Origin: Lentibacillus halodurans
GTDB lineage: Bacteria; Bacillota; Bacilli; Bacillales; Amphibacillaceae
Length of the DNA: 64,000 nt
NCBI RefSeq assembly: GCF_900112045.1
Contig: NZ_FOJW01000006.1
Location: forward strand, 124,001-188,000
Direction of reading: 5' to 3'
The notes beneath the pieces are model-generated. The model made no database searches, was not told where the DNA came from, and saw only the letters and a program-made list of their open reading frames with translations. This document shows, piece by piece, positions 44,218 to 52,582 of the stretch. Position 1 is the stretch's first letter. Each line of letters starts with the position of its first letter. Made by a program: the position numbers and the translations under genes.

Positions 44218-44820
44218 ATGCAGCATATTTTTCAAAAAGGGAATGAACAATCAAAAACAACGTTACTGCTGCTTCACGGAACAGGCGGAACGGAGCAGGA
44301 TTTATTGCCCCTTGCTGGTGAAATCGACAAGGATGCCAACGTCCTGAGTATCCGCGGGAATGTATCTGAAAACGGTATGCCGCGCTTTTTCAAACGGCTG
44401 GCAGAGGGGGTTTTTGACAAGGAGGATCTGATTGCCCGTACCAAAGAGCTGAATGCATTCCTGAATGAAGCTGCAACAGAATATGACTTTGATCGCGATG
44501 ATATCATCGCCATCGGTTATTCCAACGGTGCCAATATCGCGGGCAGTCTCTTATTCCATTACCGGAGTGCATTGAAAGGCGCGATCCTCCATCATCCGAT
44601 GGTTCCAAGGCGAGATATTGGACTGCCTGACTTATCCGGGAAACAAATCTTCATCGGTGCCGGAACCAATGACCCTATCTGCCCCTCGCAGGAATCCGAG
44701 GATCTAAAGTCGCTACTGGAAAATGCCGGTGCGCAAGTCGAATTGCATTGGGAAAATATGGGTCACCAACTGTCGATGGAAGAAGTGAAAGCAGCCGGCG
44801 AATGGTATAAGAATCAATAG
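44218..44820 (+). CDS. Carboxylesterase/phospholipase-type hydrolase, MhqD-like
   Basis: ATG 44218 after AAAGGAGA gives 200 residues of alpha/beta-hydrolase fold: oxyanion LLLHGTGGTEQDLLPLA, nucleophile elbow AIGYSNGANIAGSLL (Ser about 104), Asp in GAGTNDPICP and His in NMGHQLSMEEV. Bacillus MhqD belongs to this group and is induced by methylhydroquinone. Operon with the MarR regulator suggests a role in quinone or electrophile resistance; inference. Confidence 0.85.
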   Translation: MQHIFQKGNEQSKTTLLLLHGTGGTEQDLLPLAGEIDKDANVLSIRGNVSENGMPRFFKRLAEGVFDKEDLIARTKELNAFLNEAATEYDFDRDDIIAIGYSNGANIAGSLLFHYRSALKGAILHHPMVPRRDIGLPDLSGKQIFIGAGTNDPICPSQESEDLKSLLENAGAQVELHWENMGHQLSMEEVKAAGEWYKNQ

Positions 44821-44829
44821 AAGCAAAAT

Positions 44830-44857
44830 CGTTCGGGTTAAATACCGAACGTTTTTT
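44830..44857 (+). terminator. Terminator after the MhqD-like gene
   Basis: CGTTCGG / CCGAACG stem with an 8-nt loop and six T. Confidence 0.85.
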
Positions 44858-44988
44858 GTTCGCCTGCCAGTAACAAATCATGCTAAGACGGCTCCTATGA
44901 TTTGGTGTTTTTTAGCAAGATTCTATTTTAAACAATTGATCAGTTTTTGTATACTGACCATAAGAAGATACTGGAAGGTGGATCGCTG

Positions 44989-45759
44989 ATGATAGTGCGG
45001 GAGCGCCAAAACGCATATATTATGATCGAACAAGATCATCATGCGCACATTTCTGCTAAAATGGCAGCCGGACTGAAAGATTCGTTTTTTTCAGGAAAAA
45101 TGTTCAAGCCATCCGTTCTGTATGCGATTGAAAAGCACGATTACGCTTGGAAAATGATCGACAAACAACCTTTTTGGAATGATAGGAAACAGGAACCTTA
45201 CATGTTCACTGATTTCCCTAATCCAGCTAAAACCGTTTTTTATCAACACGGCGTTGATGAAGTGGAAAAATATGATCCATACGCTGCCCTATTATGCAGT
45301 GAGCACTACACACGTTTTCTTCAGCATGATCCGGAAGAAGAGTCCCGGTTGTTTGTACAACGTGAAAGAAAACGTCAGGTACGGATCATGCAGCTTTTGG
45401 ATGATTATGATGATAATATATTCGATATCCATTATGGTTTGCTTCAGTTCTTTGATGGCCTGTCATTGTATATATGCATGAACGAGCCTGGCGTGACGAC
45501 GGAGAATGAGCATCCATTTTTCAAGGATGGAATTCCAGTTTCTCCATCACTCCCCTTTTTTCACAACAGTAAAATGCATGTTTTCTGGAAAGATGAACAG
45601 ACAGTCGTCATGGACGAATTTCCGTTCAACAACCCAATCGACATAATCATTCAGCAAAAATCTGTTCCAAAAAAAGCAATAGCTGAAAAAGGGGTGATCA
45701 ACAGTTACCTGAATGCAGAAGTACAACAAGTTTATATTTGTTTAGTGGGGGAGGCATAG
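44989..45759 (+). CDS. DUF3891 family protein
   Basis: ATG 44989 after GGAAGGTGGAT gives 256 residues. An HD-like pattern is visible: EQDHHAHISAKMA at the N-terminus, AIEKHDYAWK (about 45-54) and LLQFFDGLSLYICMNEPG near the middle. These conserved His/Asp match DUF3891, thought to be HD-domain-like metal proteins of unknown substrate. Monocistronic; convergent with ecsC. Confidence 0.8.
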   Translation: MIVRERQNAYIMIEQDHHAHISAKMAAGLKDSFFSGKMFKPSVLYAIEKHDYAWKMIDKQPFWNDRKQEPYMFTDFPNPAKTVFYQHGVDEVEKYDPYAALLCSEHYTRFLQHDPEEESRLFVQRERKRQVRIMQLLDDYDDNIFDIHYGLLQFFDGLSLYICMNEPGVTTENEHPFFKDGIPVSPSLPFFHNSKMHVFWKDEQTVVMDEFPFNNPIDIIIQQKSVPKKAIAEKGVINSYLNAEVQQVYICLVGEA

Positions 45760-45834
45760 TGTTACTTTAAAACTAAAAAATCATAAAAATGATGCAGTGT
45801 CGGAATTATATTTTCATGCTTCCTCGCGTGATTT

Positions 45835-45859
45835 ATGCACTATCGCAAACTCAGTGCAT
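45835..45859. terminator. Possible shared terminator between DUF3891 and EcsC genes
   Basis: Inverted 7-bp pair ATGCACT / AGTGCAT with an 11-nt loop between convergent genes; no strong T-run. Confidence 0.35.
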
Positions 45860-45866
45860 TAATGCT

Positions 45867-46592
45867 TTAATACTCACGCGGCTGTGTGGTCAAAAGCCGC
45901 AGCCGATACGCGTTCATGGCTGTTTCACCTAACGTATCGAGCAAGTTATGATTGGCATATGCTCCGACAATAGCGCCAAAGCCCGGAACAAGCTGCAAAA
46001 GTTTAACCAAATCAATATAATCGCGGTACTCCTGCTGAAACGTGCGCCAATCCATATCAGCAAGCTTCTCCTTTTCATACTCCCAATTCTCCAGTGTATA
46101 GAATGTTTCCTTGCGTTTGGCATCGCTTGAGAAAGCAAGTTGAAACACGTGAAGAATAAACAAGCGCTCCTGGTATTGACGTGTATCAAACCCATAAATG
46201 GCTGCAGTTTCAAATAAAAACTTCATTTTAATAGATAAAAGCATCGGGAAATCAGCAAGGCCCAGAAAAAACCCGCCAGCACCTGTTCCGGCTCCTTCAA
46301 TAACAGCTGATTTTCGGTAAGATATCAGTTTTTCCTTCAACAATTCATCTTTTTCATATAGCGTCTGACCTGTTGGCTGCTGTTTCTTTGTTGTCATATC
46401 AGATCCAACCAGGGTTGCTTTCACCATATTTTTAATACTTTCCGTTATAATGTTGTGGGCTTTTTCAGGAATCCATCCGTTTATTTTTGTCTGCGTCTTT
46501 TTTGACAGCTGCTTGAAGAGACCAGATTTTTTTAAGACGTTTCGCCGCCATACATTCAATTCCTCATACACTTTTTGTTCATAAGCATTCAT
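45867..46592 (-). CDS. EcsC family protein
   Basis: The 241-residue protein matches EcsC family proteins: YEQKVYEELNVWRRNVLKK at the start, GAGTGAGGFFLGLADFPMLL (about 98-117) forming a hydrophobic hairpin, and VPGFGAIVGAYANHNLLDTL near the C-terminus. Bacillus ecsC is the third gene of the Ecs ABC transporter locus, but here it stands alone. Peripheral membrane association is likely; function unknown. Confidence 0.85.
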   Translation of the reverse strand: MNAYEQKVYEELNVWRRNVLKKSGLFKQLSKKTQTKINGWIPEKAHNIITESIKNMVKATLVGSDMTTKKQQPTGQTLYEKDELLKEKLISYRKSAVIEGAGTGAGGFFLGLADFPMLLSIKMKFLFETAAIYGFDTRQYQERLFILHVFQLAFSSDAKRKETFYTLENWEYEKEKLADMDWRTFQQEYRDYIDLVKLLQLVPGFGAIVGAYANHNLLDTLGETAMNAYRLRLLTTQPREY

Positions 46593-46708
46593 GTTGATAC
46601 CATCCTCTTTTATTCCATACTAAATGATACGATATTCCCGAAAAAAAGATTCAGGTACGATTGTAATCCTGAAAGTGAATCCTGATTATATTATCCCGAT
46701 TCAGGAAA

Positions 46709-46900
46709 TTATCTCACATTTTCGGAACCATTTGCTAAAGAATAAAGTATCTCGCCATACTTCATAATTTCATTTCTCAAATTTTCCGAGACATCTTCAA
46801 ACGTTACCAAATCCAAGAAGTCATGCTGCTCAAGCCGAAGTGCCTCCTTGTCACTGGCAGTGCTTAATTTATTATAACGCAACTGTATGACCAGCTGCAC
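46709..46900 (-). pseudogene. C-terminal remnant of an MNT-type nucleotidyltransferase (antitoxin-like)
   Basis: The 63-codon frame reads HDFLDLVTFEDVSENLRNEI then MKYGEILYS, like the last part of minimal nucleotidyltransferases (MntA/antitoxin type: DL..L...S..LR.EI...GE.LY). The catalytic GSxxxGxxxxxSDxD half is absent and there is no RBS, so it is a relic. No HepT partner is nearby. Confidence 0.5.
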
Positions 46901-47362
46901 GAATAAAAGGACAGAATCTGGACCGGTTTTTTCTCCCGCCTCGGGTCTTAATTTTCTAGACCGGAAAGCCTAATAATTTAGCCCATAAAATTCAGTCACG
47001 ATACTAGCGAATTAAAATATTTTTCTAGCTATCATGAATATTGAAAGACACACTAATGAAGAGAGGCATTCACAATGATTCTTTTGCTAAAAGCACTGCT
47101 GAAGCCAAAATAAAGCACATTAAAGAAGGATATTCGGAAATGAAACCATTTTATTGCTCACATCCTGTAAAGCGGTTCCCCCTCCAAACAATGGTTCTCA
47201 TGCCTTTTAAAAGCGACAGACGGAAGATGGATTAATGCAACTAAAGTTGGTCAAACTAAATAAAGTAAATACATTAGGAAAGACTCGACTGCCGCATCGG
47301 CTTTCTTCCACTGGCCAGGAGCTAGAAGGTCAGATTAGCGGAAGTCGGCGAACAGCCAATTT
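46901..47362. other. Gene-free stretch before the catalase gene
   Basis: Only very short ORFs; the longest (from 47041) has no RBS and no recognisable features. The part around 47278-47345 (GACTCGACTGCCGCATCGGC, CTGGCCAGGAGCTAGAAGG, GCGGAAGTCGGCGAACAGCC) is GC-richer than its surroundings and looks like a dispersed intergenic repeat, although no second copy lies in this window. Confidence 0.35.
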
Positions 47363-47380
47363 AGTATAAAATTTTATACT
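47363..47380. promoter_or_regulatory. Perfect 18-bp palindrome before the catalase gene (candidate Fur/PerR-like operator)
   Basis: AGTATAAAATTTTATACT lies 17 bp before the catalase RBS. AT-rich inverted repeats of this type bind PerR/Fur regulators (PerR consensus TTATAATnATTATAA), but this one has even symmetry, so the regulator is uncertain. Confidence 0.5.
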
Positions 47381-47410
47381 TTCTTATCAAAAAAATGGAG
47401 GATGGTATGG

Positions 47411-49021
47411 ATGGCTGAAAACCAAAATGATAAAAATCAGACGAATATTGAACATGACGACACGATGACAACTAGACAGGGGCATCCGGTCACAAACAAT
47501 CAAAACATCCGGACAGTCGGCAATCGAGGCCCCGCTACACTGGAAAACTATGATTTCATTGAGAAAATCAGTCACTTTGACCGGGAAAAAGTGCCTGAGC
47601 GAATTGTTCATGCCCGTGGAGCCGGTGCACATGGATATTTTGAAACGTATGGAACAGTAGGGGAAGAGCCTGTTTCCAAATACACACGGGCAAAAGTTTT
47701 TCAGGAAAAAGGTAAACAAACCCCTGTATTCGTACGTTTTTCAACAGTTGTACATGGCAAGCATTCACCAGAGACAGTAAGGGATCCGCGCGGGTTTGCG
47801 GTTAAATTTTACACCGAGGACGGGAATTGGGATCTTGTCGGGAACAACCTAAAAATCTTCTTTATTCGTGATGCGATGAAATTCCCGGATATGATCCATG
47901 CATTCCGGCCTGATCCGATCACAAACATTCAGGACAGTGAGCGTTTCCTCGACTTTTGTGCCAACTCGCCGGAATCATTTCATATGGTGACATTTGTCTA
48001 TTCACCTTGGGGGATCCCAGCCAATTACCGAATGATGCAGGGATCCGGCGTCAACACGTATAAATGGGTTAACCATGACGGAGAAGCAGTACTTGTAAAA
48101 TATCACTGGGAACCAAAACAAGGCATCAAAAACTTGACGGTTAAAGAAGCGGGAGAAATCCAGGGAGAAAACTTCAACCATGCCACACAGGATTTGTACG
48201 ATGCCATTGAACAAGGCGATTATCCGGAATGGGAGCTATTCGTACAGATTATAAGTGATGATGAGCACCCTGAGCTGGATTTTGACCCGCTGGACGATAC
48301 GAAGATTTGGCCGGAAGATCAATTTCCATGGCTGCCGGTCGGTCGAATGGTATTAAACCAAAACCCGGAAGACTTTTTTACAGAAGTTGAGCAATCCGCA
48401 TTCGGAACCGGGGTGCTTGTGGATGGTCTTGATTTTTCAGATGACAAAATGCTTCAAGGGCGGACATTTTCCTACTCCGATACCCAACGTTACCGCGTCG
48501 GTGCCAATTATCTGCAAGTACCTGTTAATGCCGCCAAAAAACGGGTGGCGACGAACCAGGAAGGCGGGAACATGCGGTATGAGCCTGAACGGTCACCCAA
48601 AAAGAACCCGCACATCAATTATGAACCTTCATCCTTAGGTAATTATAAAGAAGCGGAACAAGTCGGCAAGGAATACACCCCAAAAGTAGAAGGAAATCTT
48701 GTCCGGGAATCGATTGACCGGGATGATAATACGAAACAGGCCGGCGAGACGTATCGCTGGTTTGAAGACTGGGAAAAGGACGAACTGATCTCGAACCTCG
48801 TCGGTGATCTTTCTGAATGCGCACAGGATATTCAGGATAAAATGATCGCCCTTGCCGAAGAAGCTGACGAAGAATATGGACGTCGTTTGCGTGAAGGACT
48901 GGAAAAGGCGTCCAAAATGATGATGAAAGACGACTCAAGTAAAAATCCGATCGGCAACAAGGATGCGGAAAAAGCACCAGATCAGGCAGTTGAAAAAGGA
49001 CATGACGCTAATCCGTACTAA
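47411..49021 (+). CDS. katX: Haem catalase, KatX-type (clade 1)
   Basis: ATG 47411, 9 bp after GGAGG, gives 536 residues. Catalytic His region is [16 protein letters not shown] (about 62-77), Asn in the [18 protein letters not shown] stretch, and proximal haem Tyr in [15 protein letters not shown] (about 345). [20 protein letters not shown] fits clade 1 enzymes such as spore catalase KatX rather than vegetative KatA. About 50 extra acidic/Lys-rich residues follow the core. It removes hydrogen peroxide; monocistronic with a strong terminator. Confidence 0.9.
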   Translation: MAENQNDKNQTNIEHDDTMTTRQGHPVTNNQNIRTVGNRGPATLENYDFIEKISHFDREKVPERIVHARGAGAHGYFETYGTVGEEPVSKYTRAKVFQEKGKQTPVFVRFSTVVHGKHSPETVRDPRGFAVKFYTEDGNWDLVGNNLKIFFIRDAMKFPDMIHAFRPDPITNIQDSERFLDFCANSPESFHMVTFVYSPWGIPANYRMMQGSGVNTYKWVNHDGEAVLVKYHWEPKQGIKNLTVKEAGEIQGENFNHATQDLYDAIEQGDYPEWELFVQIISDDEHPELDFDPLDDTKIWPEDQFPWLPVGRMVLNQNPEDFFTEVEQSAFGTGVLVDGLDFSDDKMLQGRTFSYSDTQRYRVGANYLQVPVNAAKKRVATNQEGGNMRYEPERSPKKNPHINYEPSSLGNYKEAEQVGKEYTPKVEGNLVRESIDRDDNTKQAGETYRWFEDWEKDELISNLVGDLSECAQDIQDKMIALAEEADEEYGRRLREGLEKASKMMMKDDSSKNPIGNKDAEKAPDQAVEKGHDANPY

Positions 49022-49115
49022 CGGAAAAAAACTTAGCTTCCAGAAACTAATGATCAGTTCGGTGTTGAGGTAGTCAGCAGGTCAGCCCATTTCCAATTTT
49101 GCTTTCAAATTTTTT

Positions 49116-49146
49116 AACCCCCAGCCAATGAAAGCTGGGGGTTTTA
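49116..49146. terminator. Bidirectional terminator between catalase and ABC exporter genes
   Basis: Perfect 10-bp arms AACCCCCAGC / GCTGGGGGTT, TTTT on the right and TTTTTTAA before the left arm. Confidence 0.85.
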
Positions 49147-49152
49147 CGTTGT

Positions 49153-50757
49153 TCATTGCCCTTGAATATCCCGCCGTCTGTATCCGAGTATGCCGGCAAT
49201 CGTTAATCCAATCACAATAACCGTAAGGACAACCACAGGCAGCCATTCCATCTCATCCACTGGCAATTCCGGGATATACCCAAACGGTGACAGTTTACCA
49301 ACCCAATCCGGAAATTGAAACATGCCGCCAAAATACAAGACGAAAAATGAATAAAGCACATACAGCCAGATCAGACTGCTAACTTTTGGCACAAATCCAA
49401 TAAGCAGTACAGTCAGGCCTATTATGACAAGCAACGCCGGATAATAAGCCAGTCCGGCACCATAGATCGTGCCAAATTCAAATGGTTCTTCCATTACACT
49501 GGCAGCGGCCATCCAAAGTCCAACAGCCGCAAGTGACAGCATGACAAATCCATTTATGACAGCAATCACCAAGTATCCTGCCAGAAGCCGTACGCGTGAT
49601 ACAGTCCTGCCCAATAAATGATCAAGCCGGTTCTTCTTTTCTTCTCCGTATAATTTAAGCATAGCCATCACAGGCGGAACCGTCCCGATTAATGCCATCA
49701 CCACCATCAGCATGGAGACAAACTGCTCAGTAAATGAATAGCCCTCCTGTGAAACCAATAATTGCTGCATCATTTCATTACCTTCAAAAAATGAATCAAG
49801 ATCACCCATGACCGAGCCATAAGAAACGCCTACCAGCAGCATCGCGACCGCCCATGAAATCATCCCGGTCCGCTGCAGTCTGAATGCTAAGCCAAGTGGA
49901 CTGAGCAGCCTGGCAGATGCGTGTTTTTTGCCGGGTTTTGATCGAAGAAATCCCGCTTCCAGATCCCGAATAGTGTTCAAATATCCAGCTAGAGCAAACA
50001 GAACAATGGCACCGCTAAGCAGCAGCAACAGCACCCATCCATTGTTTTCACTGTAAACTTCGGCAGCCGAAACCCAACCTAACGGTGAAATCCAGGATAA
50101 CGCTTCATTGCTGACATCGCCTATCGCACGGATAAGATATGAGACAAGCAGTAATGCCAACGAAATTCCAAAAACATTGCGTGCATTTTCCGTAATTTGT
50201 GCTACCAAAGCCGTGAGCCCAGCGAAGAATAAACCTGTCATCCCTAATACGAAGCCATATAAAAGAGAACCTGCCAAATTCATACTATCAATACCCAACG
50301 CATATAACCCAACACCGACTATAAGTGCCAGGAGCACATTTAACACGGTTAAAACGATACACGATCCACCCAAATTGGCAAGCTTTCCAACAGGGAGTGA
50401 ACGGATCAATTCCAGCCGGCCATCTTCCTCATCTGACCGTGTATGCCGGTTCATCAGCAGGATATTCATCAAGCCGACAACAACTGCCGTCAAAAGCAGC
50501 ATCTGATGTGCCGTCATTGCACCTACTGTATAATTTCCCAAATCCCCTGGCCCTACCATCGCAATCATTGCAGGGTTTTCCATTGTTTCAGCCATCGCAT
50601 CGCGATCCTGCTGTGTCGGGTACAAATCAGAAAAGGCGATCGGAACCACTAGCGTAAAAAAAGAAATCGCAACCAGCCAGATCAGTATCCTAAAACGGTC
50701 AAGCCGCAGTATGAACCCCGACAGTTTTCCTGTATTGGAAAAAGACTGATTACGCAT
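49153..50757 (-). CDS. ABC-2 type exporter permease (tetronasin-resistance-like)
   Basis: The 534-residue protein has 12 hydrophobic helices in two similar halves, as in the large TnrB2-type permeases linked to polyether or multidrug export. NRHTRSDEEDGRLELIRSLPVG and EEKKNRLDHLLGRTVSRVRL mark the two repeats. Its start overlaps the ATPase stop by one base (TGATG reading), so the two form one complex. Under the TetR gene upstream. Confidence 0.85.
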   Translation of the reverse strand: MRNQSFSNTGKLSGFILRLDRFRILIWLVAISFFTLVVPIAFSDLYPTQQDRDAMAETMENPAMIAMVGPGDLGNYTVGAMTAHQMLLLTAVVVGLMNILLMNRHTRSDEEDGRLELIRSLPVGKLANLGGSCIVLTVLNVLLALIVGVGLYALGIDSMNLAGSLLYGFVLGMTGLFFAGLTALVAQITENARNVFGISLALLLVSYLIRAIGDVSNEALSWISPLGWVSAAEVYSENNGWVLLLLLSGAIVLFALAGYLNTIRDLEAGFLRSKPGKKHASARLLSPLGLAFRLQRTGMISWAVAMLLVGVSYGSVMGDLDSFFEGNEMMQQLLVSQEGYSFTEQFVSMLMVVMALIGTVPPVMAMLKLYGEEKKNRLDHLLGRTVSRVRLLAGYLVIAVINGFVMLSLAAVGLWMAAASVMEEPFEFGTIYGAGLAYYPALLVIIGLTVLLIGFVPKVSSLIWLYVLYSFFVLYFGGMFQFPDWVGKLSPFGYIPELPVDEMEWLPVVVLTVIVIGLTIAGILGYRRRDIQGQ

Positions 50758-51656
50758 CAGGATTCACCCCCTGAAGCTCCTTCGTAATGACGCATAAACA
50801 AGTCCTCCAGCGTCGGCGGGGCGCTTTCCAGTTTAATCACACCAAATTGGCTGATATAGTGGACCACCTCATCCAGCTGCTCAGTGTCGACCTGAAATGA
50901 CAGCGTTCCTTCCTTCTTTTCAATATGATGGACACCCTCCATATCGTCCAGTGAGGGAATCGCCTGCTTCGTCTCGACATTTAAATTGGTTCTCGTTAAA
51001 TGGCGCAATTCATCAAGTGACCCCGACTCAATTATCCGACCTTCCCGGATAATGCCGACCCGGTCACAAAGTCGTTCTACTTCCGATAAAATATGACTGG
51101 AGAGCAAAATACTTTTACCATCATTACTGGCTTCCATCACACATTCCTGAAAAGTCCGTTCCATCAATGGATCAAGTCCCGATGTCGGTTCATCTAAAAT
51201 ATACAAATCGGCATCAGATGCAAACGCTGCAATTAGTGAAACTTTTTGCCGGTTCCCTTTTGAATACGTCCGGCACTTTTTTGAGGGGTCGAAGTTAAAT
51301 TTCTGAATCAACTCTTCTCGTCTTTTTTGATTGGCCTTACCGCCGCGAAGTTTCATAAACAGGTCAATCACTTCCCCGCCAGTCAGATTCGGCCACAAAT
51401 TCACATCTCCCGGGACATAGGCAATCCGCTTATGAATATCCACTGCATCCGCCCAGATATCCTTGCCAAAAATGGACGCACTGCCGCTTGTCGCTTTTAA
51501 CATTCCCAGCAAAACACGAATGGTTGTCGATTTCCCCGCACCATTGGGTCCGATGAAACCATACACTTCCCCTTCCCTAACTTCAATATTAATGTGGTCC
51601 ACGGCTTTGAAGCTCCCATACATTTTTGTGAGGTCTTCTGTTTTCAAAACAGCCAT
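50757..51656 (-). CDS. ABC exporter ATP-binding protein
   Basis: The 299-residue ATPase has Walker A GPNGAGKSTTIRVL (about 36-49), signature YSKGNRQKVSLIAAF (note YSKGN in place of LSGGQ), Walker B DLYILDEPTSGLDPL and the H-loop SSHILSEVERL. The C-terminal 80 residues form the accessory domain of drug/bacteriocin exporters. Works with the permease encoded next. Confidence 0.9.
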   Translation of the reverse strand: MAVLKTEDLTKMYGSFKAVDHINIEVREGEVYGFIGPNGAGKSTTIRVLLGMLKATSGSASIFGKDIWADAVDIHKRIAYVPGDVNLWPNLTGGEVIDLFMKLRGGKANQKRREELIQKFNFDPSKKCRTYSKGNRQKVSLIAAFASDADLYILDEPTSGLDPLMERTFQECVMEASNDGKSILLSSHILSEVERLCDRVGIIREGRIIESGSLDELRHLTRTNLNVETKQAIPSLDDMEGVHHIEKKEGTLSFQVDTEQLDEVVHYISQFGVIKLESAPPTLEDLFMRHYEGASGGES

Positions 51657-51668
51657 GCCATCCCCTCC

Positions 51669-52292
51669 TTATCGGTAAAACGTTTTTTTTAATATATCCA
51701 GATATTCAAAGAATTCATCCCAGTATGGATCAAAGTCGACAGATGCCAGATTTTGGCCTTTCAGACGATTGACGACCTCGTTCTGATAACCGTCCATCAC
51801 CCATTTAATAAGATTGAATAGCTTATCAACATTGACATCATCTCTAAACAAAGATTTATCGATGTTGTGATACATGATTGAATACCCTTCTTCCAACAAT
51901 TGATCATACAGCCTTCTTAAATGAGACGGTAATTCTGGTTCGTTTTCCAGAAAAAACATCCCCAGGAAATGGAACACATTGGGGTTCTCAGCCATGCTTT
52001 TCATTTTGACTGATAATATCTGTTTCATCCGTTCAATAAAATCCCTTTCGTTCGTATCGATTAAACCTAAATATTCCACAATTGTTGTATTCAGGGAACG
52101 TTCAATTAAATAATGATACAATTCCTTTTTACTTTGAAAGTAATAAAACAGCATTCCTTTCCCGATTCCGGCACTTTTAACAATGCGATTTGTTGAAGCA
52201 CGTTCATAACCATTTTCCGCAAATTCCTGAAATGCCGCATCTAAAATCCGTTGCTGTTTATTTTCATCGAGGTTCTGAAATTTTTCCGTAAT
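51669..52292 (-). CDS. TetR-family regulator with apparent AUU start codon
   Basis: The frame from ATT 52292 gives 207 residues: TEKFQNLDENKQQRILDAAF then EFAENGYERASTNRIVKSAG and GIGKGMLFYYFQSKKELYHY, a complete TetR DNA-binding domain. AAAGGGGTG lies 7 bp before ATT. An in-frame TGA precedes it by two codons, and there is no ATG, GTG or TTG before Met47, which lies after the recognition helix. So AUU is the only start that makes a functional repressor. It heads the ABC exporter operon and probably represses it via the operators at 52342-52387. Confidence 0.8.
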   Translation of the reverse strand: MTEKFQNLDENKQQRILDAAFQEFAENGYERASTNRIVKSAGIGKGMLFYYFQSKKELYHYLIERSLNTTIVEYLGLIDTNERDFIERMKQILSVKMKSMAENPNVFHFLGMFFLENEPELPSHLRRLYDQLLEEGYSIMYHNIDKSLFRDDVNVDKLFNLIKWVMDGYQNEVVNRLKGQNLASVDFDPYWDEFFEYLDILKKTFYR

Positions 52293-52341
52293 GTTTTTTC
52301 ACCCCTTTTGTAACATAATTATGCATATAACCGTTCATCTA

Positions 52342-52389
52342 GACCATAATGGTCGATTTAATCCTAACATTTTAGACCATAGTGGTCAA
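52342..52389 (-). promoter_or_regulatory. Promoter and twin TetR operators of the ABC exporter operon
   Basis: GACCATAATGGTC (52342-52354, perfect) and GACCATAGTGGTC (52375-52387, one mismatch) are 33 bp apart centre to centre. Read leftwards, TTGACC (52389-52384) is a -35 overlapping the second operator, with TAGGAT 17 bp on as a possible -10. Confidence 0.75.
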
Positions 52390-52400
52390 TGTATAAAATA

Positions 52401-52446
52401 AAACGTCAATCAGTGAAGGACAGAACCTTCCCACTGATTGACGTTT
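52401..52446 (-). terminator. Terminator of the UPF0182 gene
   Basis: 15-bp arms AAACGTCAATCAGTG / CACTGATTGACGTTT, with a smaller inner AAGG/CCTT pair, followed leftwards by TTTTATTTT. Confidence 0.85.
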
Positions 52447-52582
52447 CAACTTATAGCGAGAGCCGAAGTTTTTGTTACAAAAATCAACCTTAACCTATTA
52501 TCAAAATCCAGTACTGCCTCTTCAATTTTTATTCATTAAAATCGGGATAGCACTCATGGCGTATCCCGATTTAACGCTTTAT

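Noticed and set aside
47041-47235. 64-codon ORF before the catalase gene, and a 12-codon ORF inside it
   Set aside because: No RBS for the longer frame, no recognisable features; the 12-codon frame has a partial RBS but is too short to support.
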